Assembly: GCA_963764205.1 (NCBI GenBank)
Contig: CAVXRN010000006.1
Span: 496,001-560,000 of the forward strand
Direction of reading: 5' to 3'
From: Chersky-840 sp963764205
GTDB taxonomy: Bacteria; Actinomycetota; Acidimicrobiia; Acidimicrobiales; UBA8190
Length of the DNA stretch: 64,000 bases
In this document: positions 1 to 8,546 of the stretch, in pieces
Position numbering within the stretch: the first letter of the stretch is position 1
How the letters are laid out: each line of letters opens with the position of its first letter
Translations under genes and position numbers: made by a program
The notes under the pieces: model-generated
The model's database searches: none
What the model saw: the letters and a program-made list of their open reading frames with translations, nothing else
What the model was told of the DNA's origin: nothing

Positions 1-2074
1 TGGCGGCGGCGAGGCCCAGGCCGAAGACCTTGAGGATCCGCAGCGGGTCGCCGATGACGAACGACCCGAACACACAGATCATGATGGCGGCCGCGGAGGT
101 GATGACCCGAGCCGTCTTGGCCAGGCCGTCGGCCACCGACACCGAGTTGTCCCCGGTGCGGCGCCACTCCTCACGGATCCGGCTCAAGAGGAAGACCTCG
201 TAGTCCATCGAGAGCCCGAAGAGGATGGTGAACATCATGAGCGGGATCCAGGGATCGATCGGGCCCGTGTGGCCGATCCCGATGACCGACCCGCCCCAAC
301 CCCACTGGAAGACGGCCACGATGACGCCGTACGCGGCGCCCACCGACAGGAGGTTCATGATCGCCGCCTTCACGGGGATGACGACGGACCGGAACACCGC
401 CATCAGCAACAAGAAGGCCAGCACGATCACGGCGACGATCACCCACAACAAGCGGTGCGCGAGGTAGTTCGACGCGTCGACACTTGCTGCGGTCTCGCCC
501 CCGACGAGGACATTCAACCCGGTCCCCGCCGTCGCTTCGGGGATGACGGTCGCCCGGAGGTGGGTCACGAGCGTCGACGTCTGGGCCGCCTGGGGTGCGG
601 TGGTCGGATACGCGATGATCACCGCGGCGCTGTGATCGGCATTGGTCTGCACCGGCGCGGCGAAGGCGATGCCCGGTGTCGACCGCAAGGCCGTCTCGAC
701 CCTGGCCATGGCGGCGGCGTCGGTAGGCGACGACAGCGGCGCGGCCACGACGAGCGGGCCGTTGAACCCCGGGCCGAAACCTTCCGCCAGGAGATCGAAG
801 GCCTGGCGGGTCGTGAGCGACGTCGGATCGTTGCTGGCGTCGGTGAAGGCCAGTCGCATGGAGAACAGCGGGACGGCCAGGGTCACCAACACGAGTACGG
901 CCACGGTCGCCGCCGGCCAAGGTCGGCGTTGGATCATCCTGCTCCAGCGGTACCAGAAGCTGTCGGGGGCGGGCGTGGCCCCGGTCTGCAGCAACCTGGG
1001 CAGGTGGAGGCGGTCGATGGCTCGTCCCGCGTACCCGAGCATCGCCGGCAACAACGTCAGCGCCGCGGCCATCACGAGCAGGACCGCCGCGATCGTCCCC
1101 ACCGCCAGGCCCTGGAGGAAGGGCAACTGCAACACGAAGAGCCCGAGCAGCGAGATCACGACGGTGGAACCGGCGAAGAGCACAGCCCGACCCGAGGTGG
1201 CCAAGGACGTGGTCACGGCCCCGCGCGGGTCGCGGCCTTCGTACAACCCCTGTCGATACCGGGTGACGACGAACAACGCATAGTCGATCCCGACCCCCAA
1301 CCCGATCATGGCGAGCATCTCGGGGGCGAAGATGGGGACGTTCAAGAGGTGACTGAGCAGGTCCTCGAGTGCGAAGCCGATGGCGATGCCGGACAGCGCC
1401 GTCAGGATGGGCAGGCCCATGGCGACCACCGAGCCGAAGGCGATGAGCATGATGATCATGGCGCCGAGGATCCCCGCCCCTTCGCTCGGCCCCGGCGCGG
1501 CGGTGATGACCTTGCCGATGGGACCGCCGCCCAGCGCCACCTTGAAGCCCGAGTGTTGGAACGACGTGGCGACGTCGATGACCTTGGTCACCGCGGCGTT
1601 GGGCACCGTCGCCTCGTCCTGGTCGAACTGGACGACCGCGAAGGCGATGCGCCGGTCGGCCGAGATCTGATGGCCGGCCGGGTCGAAGGGGCTCTGCACG
1701 CCGGTGACGTGGGGCAGGGCCGACAGCGCCCTGACCATCGCCGCGATCGTCGCCCGGTTGGCCGACGAGTCGACGGTGCCGGTCGTCGAGACGACCACGT
1801 CGGCACTCGTCCCGGCCGTTTGGGGGAAACGTGCGGTCAGGAGGTTCTGGACCTGCTGAGAGGCCGAGTTCCCCGAGCCGAACGACTCCTGGAACCGGCT
1901 CCCCATCGACTGGGCCACCACGGTGACGACGATGATCGCCGCGACCCACAGGAGCAGGACCCGGCGCCGGTGGTCGTAGCACCACCCCGCCACCCGGCCC
2001 AAGGCGGTCTGCTCTGCCGTCGGGACCGACCCGGCGGGAGCCGGATCTCGGGCGTCGAAGCTGGTAGAATTCAT
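1..2074 (-). CDS. MMPL-family (RND superfamily) membrane transporter, 3' part beyond the window
   Basis: An open frame runs from ATG 2074 to the window edge (691 codons seen, C-terminus missing). MMPL proteins are proton-driven inner-membrane exporters of lipids or hydrophobic compounds. A first membrane segment lies at about residues 39-55, an extracytoplasmic domain follows to about 185, and then a bundle of helices; the pattern repeats in the second half. Each half carries an Asp-Tyr pair in a helix (D264-Y265 in GIDYALF and D624-Y625 in MDYEVF), matching the proton-relay pairs known in mycobacterial MmpL3. A TATAAA box ends 9 nt before the ATG and no Shine-Dalgarno is visible, so the mRNA may be leaderless. 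It is divergent from the TetR gene, which probably controls it. The substrate cannot be told. Confidence 0.9.
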   Translation of the reverse strand, partial: MNSTSFDARDPAPAGSVPTAEQTALGRVAGWCYDHRRRVLLLWVAAIIVVTVVAQSMGSRFQESFGSGNSASQQVQNLLTARFPQTAGTSADVVVSTTGTVDSSANRATIAAMVRALSALPHVTGVQSPFDPAGHQISADRRIAFAVVQFDQDEATVPNAAVTKVIDVATSFQHSGFKVALGGGPIGKVITAAPGPSEGAGILGAMIIMLIAFGSVVAMGLPILTALSGIAIGFALEDLLSHLLNVPIFAPEMLAMIGLGVGIDYALFVVTRYRQGLYEGRDPRGAVTTSLATSGRAVLFAGSTVVISLLGLFVLQLPFLQGLAVGTIAAVLLVMAAALTLLPAMLGYAGRAIDRLHLPRLLQTGATPAPDSFWYRWSRMIQRRPWPAATVAVLVLVTLAVPLFSMRLAFTDASNDPTSLTTRQAFDLLAEGFGPGFNGPLVVAAPLSSPTDAAAMARVETALRSTPGIAFAAPVQTNADHSAAVIIAYPTTAPQAAQTSTLVTHLRATVIPEATAGTGLNVLVGGETAASVDASNYLAHRLLWVIVAVIVLAFLLLMAVFRSVVIPVKAAIMNLLSVGAAYGVIVAVFQWGWGGSVIGIGHTGPIDPWIPLMMFTILFGLSMDYEVFLLSRIREEWRRTGDNSVSVADGLAKTARVITSAAAIMICVFGSFVIGDPLRILKVFGLGLAAA

Positions 2075-2083
2075 TAGTGATGA

Positions 2084-2091
2084 TTTATAAC
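2084..2091. promoter_or_regulatory. Overlapping divergent -10 boxes of the MMPL and TetR genes
   Basis: TATAAA (minus strand, 2089-2084) and TATAAC (plus strand, 2086-2091) share the central TATA, so one AT-rich element can serve both directions. The box lies 9 nt before the MMPL ATG and 26 nt before the TetR GTG. The 43-bp gap is the natural place for the TetR operator, but I found no convincing palindrome. Confidence 0.5.
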
Positions 2092-2117
2092 ACACGCGAG
2101 GCCGTGAGCAAAGAGCC

Positions 2118-2720
2118 GTGATCGCCAGTCGCGGCCGGCGACCCGGCAAGGCCGACACGCGGGCCGAGATCGTCGACGCGGCGCGCGCCGTGTTCGCCGA
2201 GGTCGGCTACGCACACGGCAGCCTGCGTGCCATCGCCCGGCGTGCCGACGTCGACCCGGCCCTCGTCCATCACTACTTCGCCGACAAGGCCGCACTCTTC
2301 GCGCAGACGATGGACCTGCCGATGGACCCGCGCCGGATCAAGGACGCGGCGACTTCCGAGGGATTCAGTGGCGAGCGGCTGATCGAGCGCTTCCTGGCCC
2401 AGTGGGAGCAGGGCGGGGGGCCGGGTTCGCCCACCTTCGTCAGCCTGGCCCAGGCCATGACGGCGTCGCAGGACGTGGCGGACAACGTGCGCGAGTTCGT
2501 GGCCGAGCGCATCGGGCTGCACGGCGCTCCCGGCGACGACGAGACCACGATGTTGCGGCGGCGATCGCTGGTGTCGTCGCAGCTGCTCGGCATCGCCTGG
2601 AACCGGTACGTGATGCGTATGGAGCCCATGGCGTCGGCCAGCCGGGCCGAGGTGGCGCGGTGGGCGGGGCCCACCATCGACCACTATGCACTCGGCGCGC
2701 CGACCCGATCCGAGGCCTGA
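2118..2720 (+). CDS. TetR/AcrR-family transcriptional regulator
   Basis: This 200-residue protein has an N-terminal TetR helix-turn-helix (about residues 10-58; RAEIVDAARAVFAEVGY, then SLRAIARRADVDPALVHHYF) and a helical ligand-binding C-terminus. TetR proteins are usually dimeric repressors released by a small ligand. The start is GTG 2118; an earlier GTG at 2104 runs into a stop after a few codons. The gene is divergent from the MMPL transporter with only 43 bp between them, the usual arrangement for a repressor that controls an efflux pump and itself. The ligand is unknown. Confidence 0.9.
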   Translation: MIASRGRRPGKADTRAEIVDAARAVFAEVGYAHGSLRAIARRADVDPALVHHYFADKAALFAQTMDLPMDPRRIKDAATSEGFSGERLIERFLAQWEQGGGPGSPTFVSLAQAMTASQDVADNVREFVAERIGLHGAPGDDETTMLRRRSLVSSQLLGIAWNRYVMRMEPMASASRAEVARWAGPTIDHYALGAPTRSEA

Positions 2721-2821
2721 TCTGAAGGACCCCGCCGCCCCCTGACGCCGGACGGGTTTCTGCAATGATGCGCCCACGGCGAAGGACCCGCGCCGACGCC
2801 GGCGGGCACAGGGAGCACGCA

Positions 2822-4684
2822 ATGCCGGGAATGGGGACGTTCCTTCAGACCAAGAACCCGGTGGTCGTCTCCGCCTTCCACGCCGCGCTCCTCCACCAGA
2901 TCCTCGTCATCGGGCTGGTCCTCGTCGTCCTCTCGGTGGTGTGGAACGTCCTGCGCACCACCCGGTACCGCCGGTCGGTCGCGGCGGGTGCGGTGATCAC
3001 CGCCCCGAACCTGGTTGCAGCCGAGCCCGTGGCCCGCCGCGTGCTGCGGATCGGGTTCGGCGTGTTGTGGATCCTCGACGCCGTGTTGCAACTCCAATCG
3101 GCGATGCCCCTCGGCCTCCCCCCCAGCGTGCTCCAACCCTCGGCCGACTCGTCGCCGGGTTGGGTGCAATCGGTCGTCCACGTCGGCGTGACGATCTGGA
3201 CCGACCATCCCGTCCAGGCCGCGGCCTCGGCCGTGTGGCTCCAGCTCGGCATCGGCGCGCTGCTGCTGCTCGCGCCCCGGGGCCGGTGGTCGCGCTTCGC
3301 CGGGCTCGCCTCGGTCGGGTGGGGGCTCGTCGTGTGGGTGTTCGGCGAAGCATTCGGCGGGATTTTCGGGTCGGGCGCGTCCTGGCTTTTCGGGACGCCG
3401 GGCGCTGTCATCTTCTACTGCGTGGCGGGCGCCCTGGTGGCCCTGCCCGACCGCGCCTGGTCCACAGCGAGACTGGGTCGGTTGATTCTGCGGAGCTCGG
3501 GCGTCTTCCTCCTCGGCATGGCCGTCCTCCAGGCCTGGCCCGGTCGGGGCTCATGGCAGGGCTCGGTGCGCGGGACCGGCACCGGGACACTCACCGCCAT
3601 GGTCCGCCAGATGGCCCAGACCTCCCAACCCGGCTCCGTGGCAGCCATCGTGCGGAGCTTCGGCCGCCTCGACGCGTCGCACGGCTGGGCCGTCAACCTC
3701 GTCGTCGTGGTTCTGCTGGCCGCTGTCGGGACCGCGTTCTGCACGGGCATCGTGCGGGTGGTGCGGCCGGCGCTGGTCGTGGTGGCGCTGGCGTGCGCGG
3801 CCGACTGGCTCCTGGTCCAGGACCTCGGGTTCTTCGGCGGCGTCGGCACCGATCCCAACAGCATGGTGCCGATGGTGATCGTGTTCGTCTCGGGCTACCT
3901 GGCCCTCGTGCGGGTGCCCGCCGCCGCTCCCGTGGCGACGCCGGCCACCGTGACGGCCCTTCCGTCCGCATCGCCCCACGACGCAGGGGGCGCCGCCCCG
4001 GGGCCGTGGTGGGACCGTGTAGCTCCGGGCTACCTGACGCGCGTGCTCGCCGCGATCGCGGCGATTGCCATCGTGCTGGTCGGGGCCGTGCCCATGGCCG
4101 CCGCGTCGATCAACCCCAACGCCGACCCGATCCTGGCCACGGCGGTGGACGGCACGCCCAACGTCGTGGACTTCCCGGCGCCGCCCTTCAACCTCGTGGA
4201 CCAGGCCGGAAGACCGGTGTCGCTCTCGAGCCTGCGCGGACGCACGGTGGCACTCACGTTCCTCGACCCGGTCTGCACCTCGGACTGCCCGTTGATCGCC
4301 CAGAGCTTTCGCGACGCCAACCGGTTGCTCGGCGCCGACTCGAGCCGGGTGGTGTTCGTGGCGGTCGTGACGAACCCCGTCTACCGGACGCCGGCTTCGA
4401 CCAACGCGTTCGACCGCCAAGAGGGCCTGCAGCACATGAGCAATTGGCTGTTCCTGACCGGATCGTTGTCTTCGCTCGAGCGGGTCTGGGACCACTACGG
4501 CATCGAGGCCGATGTCCTGCCGGCCGGTGCCATGGTCGCCCACAGCGATCTCGCCTATCTCATCGACACCCGGGGCCACACCCGCGAGGTGCTGAGCGCC
4601 GACCCGGGGGACGGCTCGTCCTCGGCGTCCTCGTCGTTCTCGGAGTACCTGGCCACCGCCCTCGAGCATGTGATCCACCCATGA
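2822..4684 (+). CDS. Polytopic membrane protein with C-terminal Sco (SCO1/SenC) copper-chaperone domain
   Basis: This protein has 620 residues from ATG 2822, chosen because GGGAG precedes it; an upstream in-frame ATG at 2765 has no such site. Residues 1-430 hold about ten hydrophobic segments of a DoxX-like unassigned type. After a final membrane segment (about 405-430), residues 455-615 form a thioredoxin-fold Sco domain with the copper motif CTSDCP (C485, C489) and the ligand histidine H574 in AHSD. Sco proteins deliver copper to the CuA site of oxidase subunit II, and that gene lies 3 kb downstream on the same strand. Fusion to a large membrane domain is unusual, since most Sco proteins have a single anchor. 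The next gene overlaps by ATGA, so the cluster is probably co-transcribed. Confidence 0.85.
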   Translation: MPGMGTFLQTKNPVVVSAFHAALLHQILVIGLVLVVLSVVWNVLRTTRYRRSVAAGAVITAPNLVAAEPVARRVLRIGFGVLWILDAVLQLQSAMPLGLPPSVLQPSADSSPGWVQSVVHVGVTIWTDHPVQAAASAVWLQLGIGALLLLAPRGRWSRFAGLASVGWGLVVWVFGEAFGGIFGSGASWLFGTPGAVIFYCVAGALVALPDRAWSTARLGRLILRSSGVFLLGMAVLQAWPGRGSWQGSVRGTGTGTLTAMVRQMAQTSQPGSVAAIVRSFGRLDASHGWAVNLVVVVLLAAVGTAFCTGIVRVVRPALVVVALACAADWLLVQDLGFFGGVGTDPNSMVPMVIVFVSGYLALVRVPAAAPVATPATVTALPSASPHDAGGAAPGPWWDRVAPGYLTRVLAAIAAIAIVLVGAVPMAAASINPNADPILATAVDGTPNVVDFPAPPFNLVDQAGRPVSLSSLRGRTVALTFLDPVCTSDCPLIAQSFRDANRLLGADSSRVVFVAVVTNPVYRTPASTNAFDRQEGLQHMSNWLFLTGSLSSLERVWDHYGIEADVLPAGAMVAHSDLAYLIDTRGHTREVLSADPGDGSSSASSSFSEYLATALEHVIHP

Positions 4685-5901
4685 CCAGGCCCGAGGGCCG
4701 CGCCGCGCTCGCCGGTGGCGCGGTCGGGTCGCGGTTGGCCGCGTTCGCCGCCGTCTCGGCCGCCATCCTGGCCGGCTGCTCCAGCTCCTCGCCCGGGCCC
4801 GGCGCCACGACACAGGATGCGCCGCTCTCGATCACCGTGCCGCTCGATGCCACACTCGCCACCGGCTCAGGCGTCACCGCGGTCGTGCCCATGGGTCACC
4901 TCGACGATCCTCTCAACACGTTCTGGCAGCTCTTCTCGCTCCGGGCCGGTGCATCGCGGTGGGTGCTCGTGACGCCCACCGGGGTCGCCGACAACGGCGG
5001 CCTGGTCGTGAGCTCCGCCACCTCGGCGACGGCCTCGGCCACGCTGGCAGGATTCGAACCGAGCCAGGACCTCTCCTTCTCGCCGCTGGCCACGAGCACG
5101 AACCTGGGGGCGTCGTGGTCGCCGGGGTTGCTCCCCACCGGTCTCGCCGCGGTCCCCGACGCGACGGCGACGTCGGTCGGCGCGGGCTCGGTCGCCCTCG
5201 TCCGCACCGGTGGGGGCACCGTGCTCGAGAGCTCCGGCAATCCCTCGGCGTGGTCGAAACTTGTCGGCCGCGCCGACCTGGCCTCATCGACCGCAGACCG
5301 GTCGTGCGGCCTCGGAGCACTCACCGCCGTCGCTCTCGGGCCGACCGGCGGCGTGCAGGTGGGGACGACGTGCTCGTTGCCCGGCCGGGTCGGTGTCTTC
5401 GTCCCGGCCGGCGGGGCGTGGCATCTCGTGGGGCCGCGCCTCGCGGGCGCCGCCGCGGCCCCCACGAGGGTGGTGCGACTTCTCGACGTGGGCGACGTGA
5501 CCGACGGGCTCGTGGCGGTCGGCCGCGGAGCGGACGTGAGCCTGGTCGGGGTGGCCCGGACCGCCGGCGGGGGTTGGTCGGACTCCGCTCCGCTCCCCGT
5601 CGGCCATGGCGGTCGACTGGCGTCGACGGGGGTGGAACCCGGCGGCGGGTTCGTCGTGGTGGTGGCGCGCGCCGCGGGATCACGGGCGTTGTACACCGAG
5701 TCCGGGCCCGCCGGCGCCTGGCAGGCGCGCCCCGCCCCGCCGCCCGGCACCGCCGCGGTGGCGGTGGGGCAAGACGGTGTGGTCGACGCGCTGGTGGTGG
5801 CCACGACGGTGCTCAGCGACTGGCGGCTCGACGCGGCGGGGGACACGTGGAGCAAGATCGGGACCGTGACGGTGCCGATCCAGTTCGGTTCCTCGTCGTG
5901 A
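4681..5901 (+). CDS. Predicted lipoprotein, beta-propeller-like, unknown function
   Basis: This 406-residue protein starts at an ATG overlapping the Sco stop (ATGA). The N-terminus has a signal peptide ending in a lipobox (ILAGC), so it should be anchored on the outer face of the membrane. The rest is rich in Gly, Ala, Val and Ser with repeating short blocks (for example VPDATATSVGAGSVALV and similar), the texture of a secreted beta-propeller or sialidase-like fold, but no catalytic motif stands out. Its place between a Sco protein and CtaG suggests a role in oxidase assembly or copper handling; that is inference from position only. Confidence 0.75.
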   Translation: MTRPEGRAALAGGAVGSRLAAFAAVSAAILAGCSSSSPGPGATTQDAPLSITVPLDATLATGSGVTAVVPMGHLDDPLNTFWQLFSLRAGASRWVLVTPTGVADNGGLVVSSATSATASATLAGFEPSQDLSFSPLATSTNLGASWSPGLLPTGLAAVPDATATSVGAGSVALVRTGGGTVLESSGNPSAWSKLVGRADLASSTADRSCGLGALTAVALGPTGGVQVGTTCSLPGRVGVFVPAGGAWHLVGPRLAGAAAAPTRVVRLLDVGDVTDGLVAVGRGADVSLVGVARTAGGGWSDSAPLPVGHGGRLASTGVEPGGGFVVVVARAAGSRALYTESGPAGAWQARPAPPPGTAAVAVGQDGVVDALVVATTVLSDWRLDAAGDTWSKIGTVTVPIQFGSSS

Positions 5902-5914
5902 CCGGGGGTCGGCG

Positions 5915-6811
5915 ATGTCGTACCTGACCGGGCATTGGTCGTTCGACCCCTTCCTCGTGGTCGTGGCCGTTGTCGTCGCCGCGCACGAGATCGGTCTGGC
6001 CCGCCTGCGGTCGCGTTCGGACCCACACCGGACGAGGCTGCGGCGGTGGCGGTCGTGGGTGTTCTACGGGGGGTTGGCATGCCTGCTGGTGGCGGTGGAG
6101 TCGCCCATTGACTACTGGTCCGACGACTACTTCTTCGTCCACATGATCGAGCACATCCTGATCTCGTTCTACGTCCCCATCCTCATCGTGGCCGGAGCCC
6201 CGTGGGTCCCCTTGCTGTTCGCGCTGCCGGTCGGGGCACGACGCCGCTTCGGGCGGGCGGTGCTACTGGGGACCTGGTCCCGTCCCCTGCGCGCCGTCGG
6301 AAGGGCCGCGAAGAACCCGTGGACGGCATTGGTCGCCTTCAACGCGGCGATGGTGCTGTGGCACGTCCCCGCGCTGTTCGACCTGGCCGAGAACAATCAG
6401 GCCGTGCATATCTGGCTCATGCACGGGAGCTTTCTCGTGACCGGCGTGCTCTTCTGGCTCCAGATCATCCCCTCGCACCCCATGAAGCCCCGGGCCTCGC
6501 TGCTGTGGCAGGGAGGAGCGATCATCACCACCGACATCGTGATGTTCGTGCTGGCCATGTCCCTGAGCATCTTCTCCAGCGGCTCGTGGTACTCGGTCTA
6601 CGGCCATGTCCCGGGGGTGACGCTGTCCCCGTTCGCCGATCAGCAGATCGGGGCCGCCATCTTGTGGGTCTGCGGGGACTTCTGGGCGGTGCCCGCGCTG
6701 ATCGTGGTGATCCGTCGGGCCGTTGTCGCGGAGGGTGGGATTTCGAACGTGATGGAGCGCGTGGTCCACCGGGAGCCGAGCGTCCCGTTCGCCCACGCGA
6801 AAGATCGTTGA
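5915..6811 (+). CDS. ctaG: Cytochrome c oxidase assembly protein, CtaG family (caa3_CtaG)
   Basis: This 298-residue protein has about seven membrane helices. It matches the bacterial caa3-type CtaG family, which helps copper insertion into oxidase. The segment HMIEHILISFYVPILIVAG, with membrane-embedded His and Met, and the later FDLAENNQAVHIWLMHGSF are typical of this family. The start ATG 5915 follows a GGGGGTCGG stretch. The gene sits 13 bp after the lipoprotein gene and upstream of the cupredoxin and oxidase subunits, as expected for an oxidase operon. A second, more divergent CtaG lies at 11433, after subunit III. Confidence 0.9.
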   Translation: MSYLTGHWSFDPFLVVVAVVVAAHEIGLARLRSRSDPHRTRLRRWRSWVFYGGLACLLVAVESPIDYWSDDYFFVHMIEHILISFYVPILIVAGAPWVPLLFALPVGARRRFGRAVLLGTWSRPLRAVGRAAKNPWTALVAFNAAMVLWHVPALFDLAENNQAVHIWLMHGSFLVTGVLFWLQIIPSHPMKPRASLLWQGGAIITTDIVMFVLAMSLSIFSSGSWYSVYGHVPGVTLSPFADQQIGAAILWVCGDFWAVPALIVVIRRAVVAEGGISNVMERVVHREPSVPFAHAKDR

Positions 6812-6934
6812 CGAGGGGTGACGCCGGACCTAGCGTCTGCGTCGGAGCGGACGGGGGGCGCTGATCCGGGGACGGGTCAGGGCAGCGTGGTGCCGAACAG
6901 GCGCGGTGCGTCTGTGGGCACCGAGGGGGTCACC

Positions 6935-7609
6935 ATGGGCCGCGGCGGACGACTGACCATCCTGGGTGTGTTGGTCGTCATGGCGGTCGCGCTAATCGTG
7001 TTCACGGTTATGGCTTTTTTGCGTTCGTCCCCGCCGACCGTCGATTTCACCGCCGGCCATCCAGCCGGAACCCCCGTCGACATCACCGTGCAGACCGTCG
7101 GCTCCATCGGCTTCGGTCCCCACCCGACGTGGGTGTCGTACCTGACCCAGACGCCCGGTGGGCAGTGGGTCCACACCACCTTGTGGGACGTGCCGGCCCA
7201 CACCCGCATCAACATGACCGTGTACCAGTACGACGGCGGATCCCCCTTGCGCAACCAGCAATTCGGCCGGGTCACCGGCACCATCGGCAACGTCGCCGTC
7301 CTCAACGGGAAGCCCTTCCGTGTCATCGACTCGAATTCGGGCAACGGCGTCGGCCACACCTTCGCCATCCCGACGCTCGGGATCAGCGTGCCGCTCTACG
7401 CCGACAACGGGAACGCCAATCTCTGTGCGGTGGCGCCGTGCTCGGCCAGCTCGCCCCACAACATCGTCACGTTCTCGTTCATGTCTCCGAGCCCGGGCCA
7501 GTACCCGTGGCAATGCTTCGTCCCCTGTGGCCTCGGGTACCTGTTCGGCAACGGCGGTCCGATGTCGACCGTGGGCTACATGGGCGGGTTCCTCAAGGTG
7601 GTGGCGTGA
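6935..7609 (+). CDS. Membrane-anchored cupredoxin related to the CuA domain of oxidase subunit II
   Basis: This 224-residue protein starts at ATG 6935, preceded by GAGGGGGT; an earlier in-frame ATG at 6818 would add a poorly conserved tail. A single N-terminal membrane anchor (residues 8-29) is followed by an extracytoplasmic cupredoxin-like domain. Near the C-terminus GQYPWQCFVPCG resembles the subunit II CuA loop (CxxxC), with an upstream VGHTF histidine. The His and Met expected 4 and 7 residues after the second Cys are replaced by Tyr and Gly, although a Met sits 12 residues after it. It may be an electron carrier, a copper donor or an extra oxidase subunit. The stop overlaps the subunit II start (GTGA), which argues for a linked role. 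Confidence 0.75.
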   Translation: MGRGGRLTILGVLVVMAVALIVFTVMAFLRSSPPTVDFTAGHPAGTPVDITVQTVGSIGFGPHPTWVSYLTQTPGGQWVHTTLWDVPAHTRINMTVYQYDGGSPLRNQQFGRVTGTIGNVAVLNGKPFRVIDSNSGNGVGHTFAIPTLGISVPLYADNGNANLCAVAPCSASSPHNIVTFSFMSPSPGQYPWQCFVPCGLGYLFGNGGPMSTVGYMGGFLKVVA

Positions 7610-8532
7610 GCCCGCACCAGGAGACCCACCACTTCCGCCGAATGATCGCCATCTGGGTGGTCCTCTCCGTCGTGCTCGACATCGTGTTCTACTTCGCCGT
7701 CGGACCGCACGTGCCCCCCGGAGACATGTCGTCGACGGCCAGTGGCCAGCAGACCGACTTCATCGTCCTCTTCATGGCCGCCCTCCCGGTGGTGCTGGCC
7801 GTGTGGGTGTACATGGCCTACGCGCTGATCGTGTGGCGGGACTCGCGCGGCGGCGAGGAGGAGCCCGAGGCGGTGGCGGCGGCGCGGGGCCACCTCGGCA
7901 TCCAGGTGGGCTGGATCGCCACCACCACGGTGATCGTGTTGGCGCTGTTCGTCTACGGCTTCGTCGAGATGTGGCCGATCGGAGCGGGCGGGGGGCAAGG
8001 CCCGAACCCGCTCTGGACGCCGACGTCACGCAACGTCCTGCCCATCCAGGTGATCGGCCAACAATGGCAGTTCACCTACCGGTACCCGACCTTCGGCGGG
8101 TTCGAGACCCGGGAGCTCATGGTTCCGGTCGACACGACCATCGCCTTCCACGTCACGTCGCTCGACGTCATCCACTCCTTCTGGGCGTATCAGCTCGGCG
8201 TCAAGGCCGACGCCAACCCGTCGGAGGACAACGTCGCCTTCACGACGCCGCAGCAGCTGGGGTCGTTCACGGTCCGCTGTTCGGAGCTGTGCGGTCTGTG
8301 GCACGGGGCGATGTACAACTTCGGGCGGGTCCTCACCAAAGCGCAGTTCTTCGCCTGGGCCCAGCAGACCCAACGCCTGACGGCGGCCAACACCAAGCTC
8401 CTGCCCCCGTTCTCCTACACCTATGTCCCCGACGCCAACGGCGCGGATGGCGGCTACTACCCCGACAACGTCGACCCGTACAGCAACGTGGAGACCTACG
8501 GCGCCACGAGTCCGAGCACACCGAGCAAATAG
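7606..8532 (+). CDS. ctaC: Cytochrome c oxidase subunit II (CuA subunit)
   Basis: This 308-residue protein starts at a GTG overlapping the previous stop. It has two or three membrane segments (about 12-32, 50-77 and 100-122) and then an extracytoplasmic CuA domain. The copper ligands are complete: H190 in DVIHSFW and the loop C225, E227, C229, H233, M236 (CSELCGLWHGAM). The aromatic patch QQWQFTYRY, the usual entry point for electrons, is present. It receives electrons from cytochrome c or a cupredoxin and passes them to subunit I. No lipobox or fused cytochrome c domain is seen. It is the second gene in a cupredoxin-II-I-III chain with overlapping or close junctions. Confidence 0.95.
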   Translation: MSPHQETHHFRRMIAIWVVLSVVLDIVFYFAVGPHVPPGDMSSTASGQQTDFIVLFMAALPVVLAVWVYMAYALIVWRDSRGGEEEPEAVAAARGHLGIQVGWIATTTVIVLALFVYGFVEMWPIGAGGGQGPNPLWTPTSRNVLPIQVIGQQWQFTYRYPTFGGFETRELMVPVDTTIAFHVTSLDVIHSFWAYQLGVKADANPSEDNVAFTTPQQLGSFTVRCSELCGLWHGAMYNFGRVLTKAQFFAWAQQTQRLTAANTKLLPPFSYTYVPDANGADGGYYPDNVDPYSNVETYGATSPSTPSK

Positions 8533-8546
8533 GAGACGACTGAGGC

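Noticed and set aside
171..2077. Long frames on both strands overlapping the MMPL gene
   Set aside because: They have Arg/Gly/His-rich composition typical of out-of-frame reading of GC-rich DNA, while the third frame encodes a clear MMPL protein with both Asp-Tyr pairs.
2941..4680. Upstream extension of the lipoprotein frame (open for about 1.7 kb)
   Set aside because: It overlaps the Sco fusion gene in another frame, has shadow-like composition, and the lipoprotein signal peptide begins at 4681.
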